A DNA stretch of 64,000 nucleotides from Allobosea sp. (GTDB taxonomy: Bacteria; Pseudomonadota; Alphaproteobacteria; Rhizobiales; Beijerinckiaceae), in assembly GCF_030695125.1 (NCBI RefSeq), contig NZ_JAUYTP010000008.1, forward strand, positions 124,001-188,000. The letters run 5' to 3'. A program made the translations under genes and the position numbers. The notes under the pieces are model-generated. The model searched no databases, was not told the DNA's origin, and saw only the letters and a program-made list of their open reading frames with translations. Below, in pieces: positions 63,346 through 64,000 of the stretch; the stretch's first letter is position 1; each line of letters starts with the position of its first letter.

Positions 63346-64000
63346 ATGCTGATCAAGCGCAAAACCGCCGACGTCCAGCGCGGCCGGCTCCAGGCGGCGA
63401 TCGCCGGCCTGTCCTCCGGCGTGATGGATCGCCGTGCCTTCCTTCGCCGGTCCGGCCTCGTCGCGGGCGGCGTCGCCGCTGCCGGCGCCCTGCAGATCGG
63501 TTCGGTCCGCAAGGCCGAGGCCGCCGGCCTGGGTCCGGCGACGGGCACCAAGATCGTCAAGAACATCTGCACCCATTGCTCGGTCGGTTGCACGGTCAAG
63601 GCCGAGGTCGTCAATGGCGTCTGGGTCGGCCAGGAGCCGGCCTGGGAAAGCCCGATCAACCGGGGCTCGCATTGCGCCAAGGGCGCTGCGGTTCGCGAAC
63701 TCGTCCATGGCGACCGCCGCATCAAGTATCCGATGAAGCTGGTCGATGGCCAGTGGCAGCGCATCTCCTGGGACGTCGCGATCAATGAGATCGGCGACAA
63801 GATGATGGAGATCCGGGCCAAGTCGGGCGCGGACTCGGTCTATCTGCTCGGCTCGGCCAAGTTCTCCAACGAGGGCGCCTACCTGTTCCGCAAGTTCGCG
63901 GCCTTCTGGGGCACCAACAACGTCGATCACCAGGCGCGCATCTGTCACTCCACCACGGTCGCGGGTGTTGCCAACACCTGGGGCTACGGCGCGATGACGA
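63346..64000 (+). CDS. fdhA: Formate dehydrogenase catalytic (alpha) subunit, truncated by the window end
   Basis: Open to window end; MLIKRKTADVQ...Tat DRRAFLRRSG; CTHCSVGCTVKAEV 4Fe-4S motif; DHQARICHSTTVAGVANTWGYGAMT Mo/W-ligand region with Cys. Confidence 0.93.
   Translation, partial: MLIKRKTADVQRGRLQAAIAGLSSGVMDRRAFLRRSGLVAGGVAAAGALQIGSVRKAEAAGLGPATGTKIVKNICTHCSVGCTVKAEVVNGVWVGQEPAWESPINRGSHCAKGAAVRELVHGDRRIKYPMKLVDGQWQRISWDVAINEIGDKMMEIRAKSGADSVYLLGSAKFSNEGAYLFRKFAAFWGTNNVDHQARICHSTTVAGVANTWGYGAMT

Overview
This is a high-GC alphaproteobacterial chromosome segment. Its gene content and intergenic repeats look like Rhizobiales, possibly near Bosea, but that is inference only. Most of the window is dense, ordinary chromosomal coding sequence. 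Main blocks: a TRAP transporter (dctP/Q/M type) plus an OYE-family oxidoreductase (0.2-4.5 kb); a complete hut locus with divergent hutIHGU and hutF-hutC around tandem palindromes (4.5-12.2 kb); PRC-barrel, transglutaminase, DAG-kinase-like and PAP2 genes (12.3-16.1 kb); PHA depolymerase, GST, an aldehyde dehydrogenase, a compositionally odd alpha/beta hydrolase and pobA (16.5-22.4 kb); a poorly characterised transglutaminase / permuted ATP-grasp-alpha-E / transglutaminase-DUF2126 cluster (22.7-29.5 kb); two complete oligopeptide-type ABC transporter operons (29.7-35.2 and 43.7-49.6 kb) flanking zwf-pgl-eda and amino-acid/peptide catabolic genes; and a formate dehydrogenase maturation island (51-64 kb) with DUF2478, fdhD, mobA, Mrp, TusA, a WD40-cytochrome c fusion, a polyferredoxin, a lipoate-ligase-like protein, DUF6505/6352/3305/3306-type proteins, an HTH-TorD fusion, a small Tat protein and a truncated Cys-type fdhA. 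The most interesting signals are: (1) an HTH-TorD fusion whose junction is a G7 tract, where losing one G would exactly restore two TGATG-coupled ORFs; (2) palindromes in the AT-rich leader of that gene; (3) at least five families of long intergenic inverted repeats, several of them inside operons; (4) the transglutaminase/ATP-grasp/alpha-E cluster; (5) unlisted small ORFs. No rRNA, tRNA, CRISPR array or transposase was recognised.
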